Part shown: in pieces, positions 16,831 through 24,925 of the stretch
How the letters are laid out: each line of letters begins with the position of its first letter
Numbering within the stretch: position 1 is the stretch's first letter
Assembly: GCA_002347035.1 (NCBI GenBank)
Contig: DEAM01000005.1
Span: 151,739-215,738, forward strand
Length of the DNA stretch: 64,000 bases
Direction: 5' to 3'
DNA from: Gemmatimonadales bacterium UBA2982
Lineage (GTDB): Bacteria > Gemmatimonadota > Gemmatimonadetes > Longimicrobiales > Gaopeijiaceae
Notes under the pieces: generated by a model
What the model was told of the DNA's origin: nothing
Database searches by the model: none
What the model saw: the letters and a program-made list of their open reading frames with translations, nothing else
Position numbers and translations under genes: made by a program

Positions 16831-17606
16831 GTTTCACCTCTTGTCATTCCGTAAAGGAGAATTGACCCTGCCATCGCCACATTCAAAGAGTCCGCCGGTC
16901 CCTGCATGCTGACCGCAAGCATATCTTTTGCGGCGTGGCCGAGCATTGGACGTATACCGATTCCCTCATTCCCCAGGGCCAGGGCAAACGAGGTTGGGAC
17001 GTTGCATGTGTCTATGTCTTGACCTCCGACTTCAGCAACGTAAAGAGGGATCTTAATGTGACTCAGGTGGCTCAAGAATTTCTGGGTGTCGGCCCGTACG
17101 ACGGGAATCTGAAAAATCATGCCAGCCGAGGCACGAACCGCTTTTGGCAACCAAGGGTCGACTGTCCCGTCCAGGCAAATCACAGAGTCCAGCCCAAATG
17201 CAACGGCACTTCTAATTAGAGTGCCAGTGTTTCCAGGGTCCTGTAGTCCATCAAGAACCATATGGCGGCCCGGTGACTGTACTAGATCCAGGTCAGCGGA
17301 CGGCTCGATACACACCAACATCACTCCCTGTGATCGCGCCGTGTCTGAAATCTGCTCGAGCTTTCGGTCTTCGACTACAATGACTTCGACTTCATTGAGT
17401 CTCTTCTCCAGATCCTTACCCGACTTACTTGCAGAAAGTCTGGATGAGATAATCGCGAACGCTACGGAAGCACCAGAATCGAGTGCCTCAGTTGAGGCCC
17501 TCACACCCTCGACCAAGACAGTATTCTCACGAGCCCTGGTTTTACGCACCCGTAAGCGCCCCACAAGATGCTCTCTACGCTGGCTAAGGGTCACCTGCGA
17601 CGCCAC
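16827..17606 (-). CDS. SpoU/TrmH-family RNA 2'-O-methyltransferase
   Basis: A SAM-dependent trefoil-knot (SPOUT) methyltransferase of 259 residues starting at GTG (17606). The N-terminal region is the substrate-binding domain (SpoU_sub_bind-like). The C-terminal knot motifs are L-Q-D-P-G-N-T-G-T-L-I-R-S-A, V-R-A-S-A-G-M-I-F-Q-I-P and a late A-L-G-N-E-G-I-G with S-L-N-V-A-M-A. The rRNA/tRNA target cannot be read from sequence. Only 11 bp separate its start from the divergent thiD start. Confidence 0.92.
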   Translation of the reverse strand: MASQVTLSQRREHLVGRLRVRKTRARENTVLVEGVRASTEALDSGASVAFAIISSRLSASKSGKDLEKRLNEVEVIVVEDRKLEQISDTARSQGVMLVCIEPSADLDLVQSPGRHMVLDGLQDPGNTGTLIRSAVAFGLDSVICLDGTVDPWLPKAVRASAGMIFQIPVVRADTQKFLSHLSHIKIPLYVAEVGGQDIDTCNVPTSFALALGNEGIGIRPMLGHAAKDMLAVSMQGPADSLNVAMAGSILLYGMTRGET

Positions 17607-17617
17607 CTTGCATATTC

Positions 17618-18415
17618 ATGAGCTTCGATAATCTCCCAATAGCACTCACAATCGCTGGTAGTGATCCCGGAGGTTGTGCCGGAATCCAGGCGGACCTGAA
17701 AACGTTTCATACATTCCGTGTTTACGGTACCACTGTCATTACTGCGGTCACTGCACAGAATACACGAGGTGTGAAAGCAGTGCATCCGATTCCAGCACAA
17801 ACCGTGCGGGACCAGATCGATGCTGTGGTAACTGATCTGAGACCAGCCGCCTTGAAAACTGGCATGCTGGCCAGTGCCGATCTGGTCTCCGCCGTGGCAG
17901 AAAGCCTTGGCCAGCACAGCCTTAAGCCCTACGTGATGGACCCCGTCATGGTCGCTACAAGTGGAGACCGCCTCCTTGAAAAGGAGGCGGTTAACATGCT
18001 CAAGAATAACCTTCTGCCTTTGGCTGATATTGTAACTCCAAATCTGCATGAAGCAGCCCTCCTAACGAACTTAGCAGTCGTCAGTGTAGATGATATGCGC
18101 GCAGCCGCAGAGCGTATCCTTAGCTACGGAGCCGGAGCTGTCCTCATTAAAGGTGGGCATCTACGGGGTGACCCTGTAGATCTCTTGGCTTCTCCTGGTG
18201 GGGAACGCATCTGGCGCAGGCCACGAATAGAGTCCAGACACATACACGGTACAGGCTGCACTCTCGCAGCTGCTATAACAGCAGGGCTGGCACGAGGAGA
18301 TGGATTGGAGATGGCCGTCGACCGTGCGGGTCTTTTTGTAGCACGAGCAATCGCCGAGGCGCCAGGCCTTGGCCGAGGCCATGGTCCCATCAATCATTTT
18401 GCCGACGTGGACTGA
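17618..18415 (+). CDS. thiD: Hydroxymethylpyrimidine/phosphomethylpyrimidine kinase
   Basis: ThiD phosphorylates HMP and HMP-P in thiamine synthesis. It has 265 residues with a ribokinase-like fold. The N-terminal A-L-T-I-A-G-S-D-P-G-G-x-A-G-I-Q-A-D-L-K, V-M-D-P-V-M-V-A and the C-terminal H-G-T-G-C-T-L-A-A-A-I (with the catalytic Cys/Gly anion hole) are diagnostic. The 3' end overlaps the convergent purine nucleoside phosphorylase gene by 26 bp. Confidence 0.95.
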   Translation: MSFDNLPIALTIAGSDPGGCAGIQADLKTFHTFRVYGTTVITAVTAQNTRGVKAVHPIPAQTVRDQIDAVVTDLRPAALKTGMLASADLVSAVAESLGQHSLKPYVMDPVMVATSGDRLLEKEAVNMLKNNLLPLADIVTPNLHEAALLTNLAVVSVDDMRAAAERILSYGAGAVLIKGGHLRGDPVDLLASPGGERIWRRPRIESRHIHGTGCTLAAAITAGLARGDGLEMAVDRAGLFVARAIAEAPGLGRGHGPINHFADVD

Positions 18416-19259
18416 CTTCTGTCGCTAGTCTTGGAATCAGCTCCGTAAGAAGGGCCGTGAGCCGCCATCCAGCTTGCTGTCCAACCTCAACTACATCCTT
18501 ATGAGAAAGCTTTGATGTTCGAAGTCCTGTGGCCTTATTCGTGACCATCGAGAAAGCCAAACAGCGTATCCCCAAAGCGCGAGCAATACCCACTTCAAGA
18601 ACTGTTGACATACCCACCACGTCAGCACCAATCACTTCAAGGGCTCGAATTTCTGCTGCGGTTTCGTACGCTGGTCCAAGAACAGCTGCATAGGTGCCCC
18701 GAGCGAGAGGAATGTCCATCCTGACGGCAAGTTCCTTAGCCACGCTTCGAAGCATCGGATCGTAAGGGAAGCGCATCTCGGACATGCAACTCTCAAACCT
18801 AGGCAAACAACTCTGAAACGTAGCGTTAATGTGATCATCTATAAGCACGAGATCACCAGGAACCAAATTTTCCCGGATTCCACCAACAGCATTCGTGAAG
18901 ACGAACGAACGGACCCCCAAAGCAGCTGCCACGCGCACAGGAGCGGCGATGACCTCCGCAGAATATCCCTCGTAAGAATGGTATCGCCCACTCTGTAACA
19001 GGACCTCCGCACCTCCCAGACGACCCGTGACGAACTGACCTAAGTGACCTTCCACGCTACAGGGAACAAAGCCAGGCACTTCGTCGAATGATACTGAGAC
19101 AGAGTCGTCCAGTGCATCAACCAACTGGCCGAGGCCCGAACCGAGCACTACAGATACACTAGGGGAGCGCGGCAACCTGGCTTGCATAAAGGCCGTAGCC
19201 AAAGCCAAATCCAGAGATGAGTTCACAAGCTCGAATCTCTCAGAGAACCATCCCAGCAA
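18390..19259 (-). CDS. Purine nucleoside phosphorylase (trimeric type)
   Basis: It cleaves purine nucleosides with phosphate for salvage. It has 289 residues of the PNP/MTAP trimeric family. Motifs seen are V-V-L-G-S-G-L-G (phosphate loop), E-G-H-x-G-x-F, S-G-R-Y-H-x-Y-E-G-Y, F-T-N-A-V-G-G, V-V-G-M-S-T-V-L-E and T-N-K-A. The last holds the Asn typical of purine base recognition. The start overlaps the end of the transporter gene by 20 bp; a GTG at 19226 would avoid this and is possible. The transporter just upstream supplies the substrate. Confidence 0.93.
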   Translation of the reverse strand: MLGWFSERFELVNSSLDLALATAFMQARLPRSPSVSVVLGSGLGQLVDALDDSVSVSFDEVPGFVPCSVEGHLGQFVTGRLGGAEVLLQSGRYHSYEGYSAEVIAAPVRVAAALGVRSFVFTNAVGGIRENLVPGDLVLIDDHINATFQSCLPRFESCMSEMRFPYDPMLRSVAKELAVRMDIPLARGTYAAVLGPAYETAAEIRALEVIGADVVGMSTVLEVGIARALGIRCLAFSMVTNKATGLRTSKLSHKDVVEVGQQAGWRLTALLTELIPRLATEVSPRRQND

Positions 19260-20805
19260 TCGTAGCTGTCATGAAAGTAGCAATCGACCCTGCCACCATT
19301 GCCCGAAGTCCAAGCTTTGAGAGATCCTGCCTACGAGAGGGTGCTATCCCTCCAATTCCACCAAGCTGAACTGCTATCGAAGCAAAGTTCGCAAAACCCG
19401 AGAGTGCATAGGTAGCAATGATGATGGAGCGTGGCTGTAGGTCATGTTCCCCGCTAAGTATCCCACCAAGCTGGATATATGCGAAGAACTCGTTTAACAC
19501 TGTTTTTACACCTAGAAGAGAAGCGACTTGTGGAGCGTCTATCCACGGTACGCCCATCAGCCAAGCGAGTGGCGCTAAGAGCCATCCAAGGATCATCTCC
19601 AGAGTCAAGCCCTGGAAGCCTAAGAGGCTAGCACCCCAGCCCAAAATCCCGTTAAACATGTATATGAGTGCTATGAACGCGAGAAGCATGGCCCCTACGT
19701 TAAGAGCTAAAAAGAGACCTTCTGACGCTCCTCGCGCTGCTGCATCAATAACGTTCACATCAGGCTTCTCAACAGTAATCTTGAGTGAGCCTGATGTGTC
19801 GGGCTTCTCCGACTCGGGATACATGATCTTGGAGACGACCAAGGCTGCCGGGGCTGACATTACTGAAGCAGCTATAAGATGTCCGGCTATATCCGGGAAG
19901 TACGCAAAAAGAATCCCCACATAAGCGGCTAGAACTCCTCCGGCAACAGTGGAGAAGCCACCCGTCATCACAGCGTGGAGCTCTGACATTGTCATGCGCT
20001 CAATGAAGGGTTTTATGAGCAGTGGAGCTTCCGTTTGACCCACAAAGATGTTACCGGCAGCAGATAGCGTCTCCGCTCCAGAGGTCTTCATCGTCCGCTG
20101 CATTACCCAAGCAACAGACTTAACGGCGATCTGCATCACCCCAAGGTGGTACAGAACCGTCATCAACGATGAAAAGAAGATGATCGTCGGCAACACATTG
20201 AAGGCGAAGAAAGCCCCAGTATTTGCTACCTGGCCGGGTATCGCCGTGAACTCACCCTGCCCTGCAGTACCCGAGCCTACCGGGACGTTATCAAAGACGA
20301 GATTTCCAAAAACGAACTTTGCCCCATCGACCGTAAAACCAAGCAAACCAATGACAATCACATTCAAAGTGTCAAAGAGTCCTTCACCCACCGAAGTCTT
20401 AAGGATGAAAAGAGCAAATATCAGTTGGAGCGATATCCCCCACAGAACAACTCGCCACGGGACGTTCTTGCGGTCCACAGAAAGAATCCAAGCCACGAGC
20501 GCAAGTACTAAAAGGCCCAGGATAGAGCGGAGGCGAGATAGTAGAGATGTGCCCAAATTCGCCTGAGGTACGCTGATCTGTCCCATTATTTGAGAGGAAA
20601 CCTCGACAGCCGGCGATTCCAACGCCTCTTCCACATCTCCTTGAAGAGGACTCCACATCCCGACAACTATGAAGAAGGCGGATACTATCCAGAGTGTTAA
20701 GTGCCCTAGTCGGGGTCGTTTCATCGGTTGGACGTTATTATGAGTAATGCTACTGGCTGACCTGAGAGAATATCTGGTCGGGAACTCTTTATCACCACCC
20801 GCCAT
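19240..20805 (-). CDS. Concentrative nucleoside transporter (NupC/CNT family)
   Basis: An ion-coupled nucleoside importer of 521 residues. The CNT signature S-G-A-E-T-L-S-A-A-G-N-I-F-V-G-Q-T-E is followed by A-P-L-L-I-K-P. The core matches the normal length of about 400 residues. The N-terminus carries one extra membrane helix and a periplasmic-looking stretch of about 45 residues before the core. The start at 20805 gives the N-terminal extension; an ATG at 20724 is the conservative alternative. It forms a salvage pair with the phosphorylase downstream. Confidence 0.92.
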   Translation of the reverse strand: MAGGDKEFPTRYSLRSASSITHNNVQPMKRPRLGHLTLWIVSAFFIVVGMWSPLQGDVEEALESPAVEVSSQIMGQISVPQANLGTSLLSRLRSILGLLVLALVAWILSVDRKNVPWRVVLWGISLQLIFALFILKTSVGEGLFDTLNVIVIGLLGFTVDGAKFVFGNLVFDNVPVGSGTAGQGEFTAIPGQVANTGAFFAFNVLPTIIFFSSLMTVLYHLGVMQIAVKSVAWVMQRTMKTSGAETLSAAGNIFVGQTEAPLLIKPFIERMTMSELHAVMTGGFSTVAGGVLAAYVGILFAYFPDIAGHLIAASVMSAPAALVVSKIMYPESEKPDTSGSLKITVEKPDVNVIDAAARGASEGLFLALNVGAMLLAFIALIYMFNGILGWGASLLGFQGLTLEMILGWLLAPLAWLMGVPWIDAPQVASLLGVKTVLNEFFAYIQLGGILSGEHDLQPRSIIIATYALSGFANFASIAVQLGGIGGIAPSRRQDLSKLGLRAMVAGSIATFMTATIAGMVL

Positions 20806-20975
20806 GACCTCGCTAGCTACAAGAGAGTAATAGACGGATTCGCGCCTGGGCAGCTAGCTTCTCAGATCCTGGTTAGAAGAAGATTTAGCGGGGACCACCT
20901 GAGTCCGAATCCGAATGCCCAGTAGAGACAACAAGGCCACAAACTCCTGTCATATAGGCAGTATATTGATAGTGA

Positions 20976-20998
20976 CCCGCCATTCCGGCGGGGTTTTT
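20976..20998 (+). terminator. Terminator-like hairpin in the dnaK leader
   Basis: A six-bp GC stem (CCCGCC / GGCGGG) with a five-base loop is followed by GTTTTT. It reads on the plus strand, 86 bp before dnaK, yet no plus-strand gene precedes it for 2.5 kb. A -10-like TATATT (20962-20967) lies just before the stem. It could therefore be a 5'-end stabiliser, an attenuator, or the end of an unseen small RNA. Confidence 0.5.
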
Positions 20999-21083
20999 CA
21001 GCCAAAAAGAGGCCTGATAACGGCACGCTGATTGCACACCTGAGTTCTTAGTAATCAACTGATCACAACTTGAAGAGGATAGC

Positions 21084-23015
21084 ATGGGTAAAGTCATTGG
21101 GATCGACCTTGGCACCACGAATTCGGTCGTTGCTGTTATGGAAGGCGGCGAACCCGTCGTGATCCCCAACTCAGAAGGTGGCCGCACAACCCCGTCGGTC
21201 GTCGCATTCACAAAGGACAATGAGCGCTTAGTTGGTCAGGTAGCTCGGCGTCAGGCGATTACCAACCCGGAAAATACAGTCTTTTCTATCAAGCGGTTTA
21301 TGGGCCGCAAGCACGATGAGGTACAGGAAGAGGAGAAGCTGGTTCCTTACGATGTCGGCCACGACTCCAGTAGACGTGTCCAAGTCACCGTACCTAACGT
21401 CGATAAGACGTTTAACCCCCCTGAAATCAGTGCGATGACGCTCCAGAAGATGCGCCAAACCGCAGAAGACTACCTCGGCACGAATGTTAGCCAAGCTGTC
21501 ATCACTGTACCTGCGTACTTCAACGACTCACAGCGGCAAGCCACTAAGGATGCCGGAAAGATCGCCGGTCTTGAGGTATTACGCATCGTTAATGAGCCGA
21601 CCGCAGCTGCCCTAGCCTACGGATTGGACAAAAAAACTGAGGAGAAAATTGCGGTTTTCGATCTAGGTGGGGGCACCTATGACATCTCCATACTTGAACT
21701 AGGGGATGGAGTTTTTGAGGTGAAGTCCACTAATGGTGACACCCACCTGGGCGGTGACGATTTCGACCAGCGAATCATCAACTGGCTCGTGGACGAATTC
21801 AAGAAAGATCAGGGGATTGATCTATCTAAAGACTCCATGGCTTTGCAGCGCCTCAAGGAGGCCGCAGAGAAGGCCAAAATGGAGCTGTCCACAACGATGA
21901 CATCGGACATTAATCTCCCGTTCATCACCGCAACACAGGAAGGTCCCAAGCACCTCAACTACAGTCTCAGTAGAGCCAAATTCGAGCAACTCGTGGATGA
22001 TCTGATCCAACGCACGATTCCACCAATGAAAAAGGCTCTCGAAGACGCTGGGCTCAAGACTAGTGAGATCGACGAAGTCATCCTAGTCGGTGGCTCGACG
22101 AGAATTCCTAAACTGCAAGAGGTCGTGAATAACTTTTTTGGTCAGGAACCACACAAAGGAGTTAATCCAGACGAGGTTGTAGCAGTAGGTGCAGCTATCC
22201 AGGGTGGTATTCTTGCGGGGGATGTCACTGACGTCCTGTTGCTAGATGTGACCCCACTCTCCATGGGGATTGAGACTCTGGGTGGTGTGATGACCTCCCT
22301 GATCGAGAGAAATACGACGATCCCCACCAAAAAGGCAGAAGTGTTTTCCACAGCTGAAGACAACCAGACAACAGTAGAGATCCATGTCCTACAAGGTGAA
22401 CGGAAAATGGCCATCGATAACAAAACGATCGGCAAATTTCAGCTTACCGGCATACCGCCAGCGGCAAGAGGAATGCCTCAGGTTGAGGTGACCTTCGACA
22501 TTGATGCGAACGGCATCCTATTAGTCTCAGCAAAGGATCGTTCGACTGGCAAAGAACAACAGATCCGAATTGAAGCTTCGGATGGGCTTTCTGATGCTGA
22601 AATTGATCGCATGGTTGAAGATGCCGAATCACACGCGGCGGAGGACGAGGAGATCCGGGGCAAAGTCGAAGCCCGAAACCAACTGGATTCCCTCGTCTAT
22701 CAGGTCCAGAAAGACACGGAAGAGTGGGGTGACAGTGTCTCTGAAGACACGAAAGAACGCCTTGATCAAGCTCTTGATAGCGCGAGAGAAGCTCTAAAGA
22801 CAGATGACAACGTGGAAATCATGAACTCAGCTCACGATGAGCTAATGCAGAAATTCAGCGCAGCTGGACAAGAAATGTATCAGTCGCAGGCTGCCAATGC
22901 AGAAGCGGCGACCGAAGGTGATGGCCCTGGTACAGAAGAGGCCTCTGCCTCACCCGATCCCAACGACGAAGATGTCTTGGAAGCAGACTACGAAATCGTC
23001 GACGAAGAGCAGTAA
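21084..23015 (+). CDS. dnaK: Chaperone DnaK (Hsp70)
   Basis: An ATP-dependent chaperone of 643 residues, full length. It has the N-terminal G-I-D-L-G-T-T-N-S, the second phosphate loop D-L-G-G-G-T-Y-D, the adenosine motif V-G-G-S-T-R-I-P, the interdomain linker D-V-L-L-L-D-V-T-P-L-S, and the C-terminal E-A-D-Y-E-I-V-D. GAGGA lies eight bases before the ATG. grpE and dnaJ are not adjacent. No CIRCE inverted repeat is present in the leader. Confidence 0.98.
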   Translation: MGKVIGIDLGTTNSVVAVMEGGEPVVIPNSEGGRTTPSVVAFTKDNERLVGQVARRQAITNPENTVFSIKRFMGRKHDEVQEEEKLVPYDVGHDSSRRVQVTVPNVDKTFNPPEISAMTLQKMRQTAEDYLGTNVSQAVITVPAYFNDSQRQATKDAGKIAGLEVLRIVNEPTAAALAYGLDKKTEEKIAVFDLGGGTYDISILELGDGVFEVKSTNGDTHLGGDDFDQRIINWLVDEFKKDQGIDLSKDSMALQRLKEAAEKAKMELSTTMTSDINLPFITATQEGPKHLNYSLSRAKFEQLVDDLIQRTIPPMKKALEDAGLKTSEIDEVILVGGSTRIPKLQEVVNNFFGQEPHKGVNPDEVVAVGAAIQGGILAGDVTDVLLLDVTPLSMGIETLGGVMTSLIERNTTIPTKKAEVFSTAEDNQTTVEIHVLQGERKMAIDNKTIGKFQLTGIPPAARGMPQVEVTFDIDANGILLVSAKDRSTGKEQQIRIEASDGLSDAEIDRMVEDAESHAAEDEEIRGKVEARNQLDSLVYQVQKDTEEWGDSVSEDTKERLDQALDSAREALKTDDNVEIMNSAHDELMQKFSAAGQEMYQSQAANAEAATEGDGPGTEEASASPDPNDEDVLEADYEIVDEEQ

Positions 23016-23033
23016 AGGTTACAGATTATGTGT

Positions 23034-23061
23034 GGGGTCGGTGGTAGAATTCGCCGACCCC
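23034..23061 (+). other. Stem-loop after dnaK
   Basis: An 8-bp perfect stem (GGGGTCGG / CCGACCCC) with a 12-base loop begins 18 bp after the dnaK stop. There is no T-run, so it is not a standard intrinsic terminator. It may protect the dnaK mRNA 3' end or work with Rho. Confidence 0.4.
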
Positions 23062-23102
23062 GAGGTCGTATTCAGCAACCATGTAGCAAACGTCGGACCT
23101 GC

Positions 23103-23132
23103 GTCCCATCTTTTCGTGTACACGAAAGGGAC
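23103..23132 (+). promoter_or_regulatory. Perfect palindrome upstream of htrA
   Basis: The core TTTCGTGTACACGAAA (23112-23127) is an exact 16-bp palindrome. It is nested within a further GTCCC / GGGAC inverted repeat. It lies about 70-90 bp before the htrA start codon and has no T-run. Dyad symmetry of this size without a terminator tail suggests an operator for a dimeric regulator. Confidence 0.45.
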
Positions 23133-23194
23133 GATAGTAGATACGTGTAGCTATTCCTTTCCAGATATATAGAAGTAATTGGGAGGTAGTGTCG

Positions 23195-24739
23195 ATGTAC
23201 GATCCGCTCAGAGCGAAAGCCAAGGTGGTCTTTCTTAGTACTGTCGTATGCCTGCTCGGATTGGGCATAGCTAGTGGCCTAGGTTGGACGAGAAAATCTC
23301 ACGCTATGCCAACCGTACTTGAATCACCGCAGGTCTTGCCAGAAGCAGTCCAGCCAGCCCTCGATCTTAGCGCTGCATTCACCAACCTCGCAGATGCAGT
23401 AACACCATCTGTGGTGAGAATCGAAAGCAGACGACAAGGCTCTTCAGCGGACAACGGCCAACAAGTACCTGAAGCCTTCCGACGCTTCTTCGACGTTCCC
23501 GAAGGTGAGCCACGCCCTCGAATTAATGGCGGGAGCGGCTTTCTTGTCTCAGCAGACGGTTACATCCTTACCAACAACCACGTAGTGGAAGGCGCAGACG
23601 AAGTAACAGTTTACTTTGCCGACCGACGCTACTTCACTGCTGAAATAGTAGGTGCTGACCCATTTACCGACGTTGCGGTCATAAAGATCGAAACCACTGA
23701 AGAGCTTCCGCATATGTCCATAGGGGACTCGGATGAGATTCGAGTCGGAGAATGGATCCTCGCAATCGGCAACCCTGGTTTTGGTAACTCGGCCCAACTC
23801 GATTTCACAGTCACTGCAGGAATCATCAGTGCGAGAGGCCGGAATGTCTCTCTGCTGCAGAACGATTTGCGCAACGACCCCCGCTTTGGCCAATCACTAT
23901 CGGGGTATGCTATCGAGAACTTCATCCAAACGGATGCTGTCATAAACCCTGGTAACTCTGGAGGGCCAATGGTCAACCTCCAGGGACAGGTCGTAGGAAT
24001 TAATTCTGCTATCGCTTCAACAACAGGAAGCTACCAGGGTTATGGGTTTGCCATTCCGAGCAACCTAGCCCGTCGTATCATGGAAGATTTGGTCGAGTAT
24101 GGCATGGTTCGACGGCCAAGGATTGGTGTGTCGATCACAGATGTGGAGCCGGAAGACGCAGAGGTCTACGGGCTACCATCGGTCTCTGGCGTACTCGTAC
24201 AGGGCGTTCAGGAGGACGGTCCCTCGAGAGGTCTCTTGGAGATGGAGGACGTTATAGTAGCCATTGATGGCGAGCCTGTCGGATACGTGGCTGAGCTCCA
24301 AGCGAAAATCGCTGAACATCGCCCAGGAGACCAAGTCGAAGTCACGATCTACCGGGACGGCAGACCTTCCGATATCTCAGTTGAGCTTGGAGAGGCCCCA
24401 CTCAATAACGCAGCCCCCATTGTCTCAGAACGGACCGCACTGTCAGACGAGCGGCTAGGAATTAACGTCGAACCTCTCGATACAGAACTTGCCGAGGAAA
24501 TCGGATATGAAGAGCCAGGTGGCGTAGTCTTACGAGAAGTGGCCCCAGGGAGCCCTGCGGCGCGTAGGTCAGTAGCAGCCTTCGCAGGGCAGAAACTAAT
24601 CAGGATCAATGACGACGAGATCGATAGCCCAGAAGATGTGCGCCAGGCCCTCGACCGGGTGGAAGAAGGACAGATCGTATCATTACATTTTCAGAATCCT
24701 GCAGGTATAGAGCGCGTTGTGAACGTGAGGATGCCGTAG
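23195..24739 (+). CDS. HtrA/DegP-type periplasmic serine protease (Do family)
   Basis: A periplasmic quality-control protease with two PDZ domains. The ATG at 23195 is chosen because GGGAGG (23181-23186) sits eight bases upstream; the GTG at 23189 would be too close. The order is an N-terminal signal/anchor (residues 8-30), the trypsin-like domain with catalytic His129 (N-N-H-V-V), Asp159 (F-T-D-V-A) and Ser255 (G-N-S-G-G-P), then PDZ1 (about 290-380) and PDZ2 (about 415-510). It follows dnaK and precedes tig, in a proteostasis run. Confidence 0.96.
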   Translation: MYDPLRAKAKVVFLSTVVCLLGLGIASGLGWTRKSHAMPTVLESPQVLPEAVQPALDLSAAFTNLADAVTPSVVRIESRRQGSSADNGQQVPEAFRRFFDVPEGEPRPRINGGSGFLVSADGYILTNNHVVEGADEVTVYFADRRYFTAEIVGADPFTDVAVIKIETTEELPHMSIGDSDEIRVGEWILAIGNPGFGNSAQLDFTVTAGIISARGRNVSLLQNDLRNDPRFGQSLSGYAIENFIQTDAVINPGNSGGPMVNLQGQVVGINSAIASTTGSYQGYGFAIPSNLARRIMEDLVEYGMVRRPRIGVSITDVEPEDAEVYGLPSVSGVLVQGVQEDGPSRGLLEMEDVIVAIDGEPVGYVAELQAKIAEHRPGDQVEVTIYRDGRPSDISVELGEAPLNNAAPIVSERTALSDERLGINVEPLDTELAEEIGYEEPGGVVLREVAPGSPAARRSVAAFAGQKLIRINDDEIDSPEDVRQALDRVEEGQIVSLHFQNPAGIERVVNVRMP

Positions 24740-24767
24740 CTAGAGTGTTAGTTCTCACGCCATGAGA

Positions 24768-24797
24768 TTGAACCGTGCTTAGGCACGGTTTTATCTT
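24768..24797 (+). promoter_or_regulatory. Candidate promoter of tRNA-Leu (and tig)
   Basis: TTGAAC (24768-24773) and TATCTT (24792-24797) are 18 bp apart. They point to initiation a few bases before the tRNA 5' end at 24809. The spacer is the htrA terminator hairpin. Both hexamers match four of six consensus bases. Confidence 0.35.
24771..24795 (+). terminator. Intrinsic terminator of htrA
   Basis: A perfect 8-bp stem AACCGTGC / GCACGGTT with a four-base loop runs into TTATCTTC. It lies 31 bp after the htrA stop. The hairpin overlaps the candidate promoter of the tRNA gene. Confidence 0.65.
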
Positions 24798-24808
24798 CTT
24801 TGGCGCTA

Positions 24809-24891
24809 GCGAAAGTGGCGGAATTGGTAGACGCGCGGGATTTAGGATCCCGTGGCCTCGTGCCGTGGGGGTTCGAGTCCCCCCTTTCGCA
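24809..24891 (+). tRNA. tRNA-Leu (anticodon UAG)
   Basis: The acceptor strands GCGAAAG (24809-24815) and CTTTCGC (24884-24890) pair perfectly, with discriminator A. The anticodon stem CGGGA / TCCCG encloses the loop TTTAGGA, giving anticodon TAG that reads CUA. A long variable arm of class II type and the T arm with GGTTCGAGTCC are present. CCA is not encoded. The gene lies 34 bp before the trigger factor start, so both may be on one transcript. Confidence 0.96.
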
Positions 24892-24925
24892 TGTTCTGAA
24901 TCCACGAACCTCCATTGGCTCAGTA

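Noticed and set aside
17607..17617. TPP riboswitch for thiD
   Set aside because: There are only 11 bp between divergent starts and no TPP core motif near thiD or thiE.
20806..21083. CIRCE or sigma-32 promoter for dnaK
   Set aside because: No TTAGCACTC/GAGTGCTAA repeat and no CTTGAA/CCCCAT pair; only the hairpin described was found.
24800..24925. N-terminal extension of trigger factor
   Set aside because: The extension is a translation of tRNA-Leu and its flanks; homologues start near the ATG at 24926.
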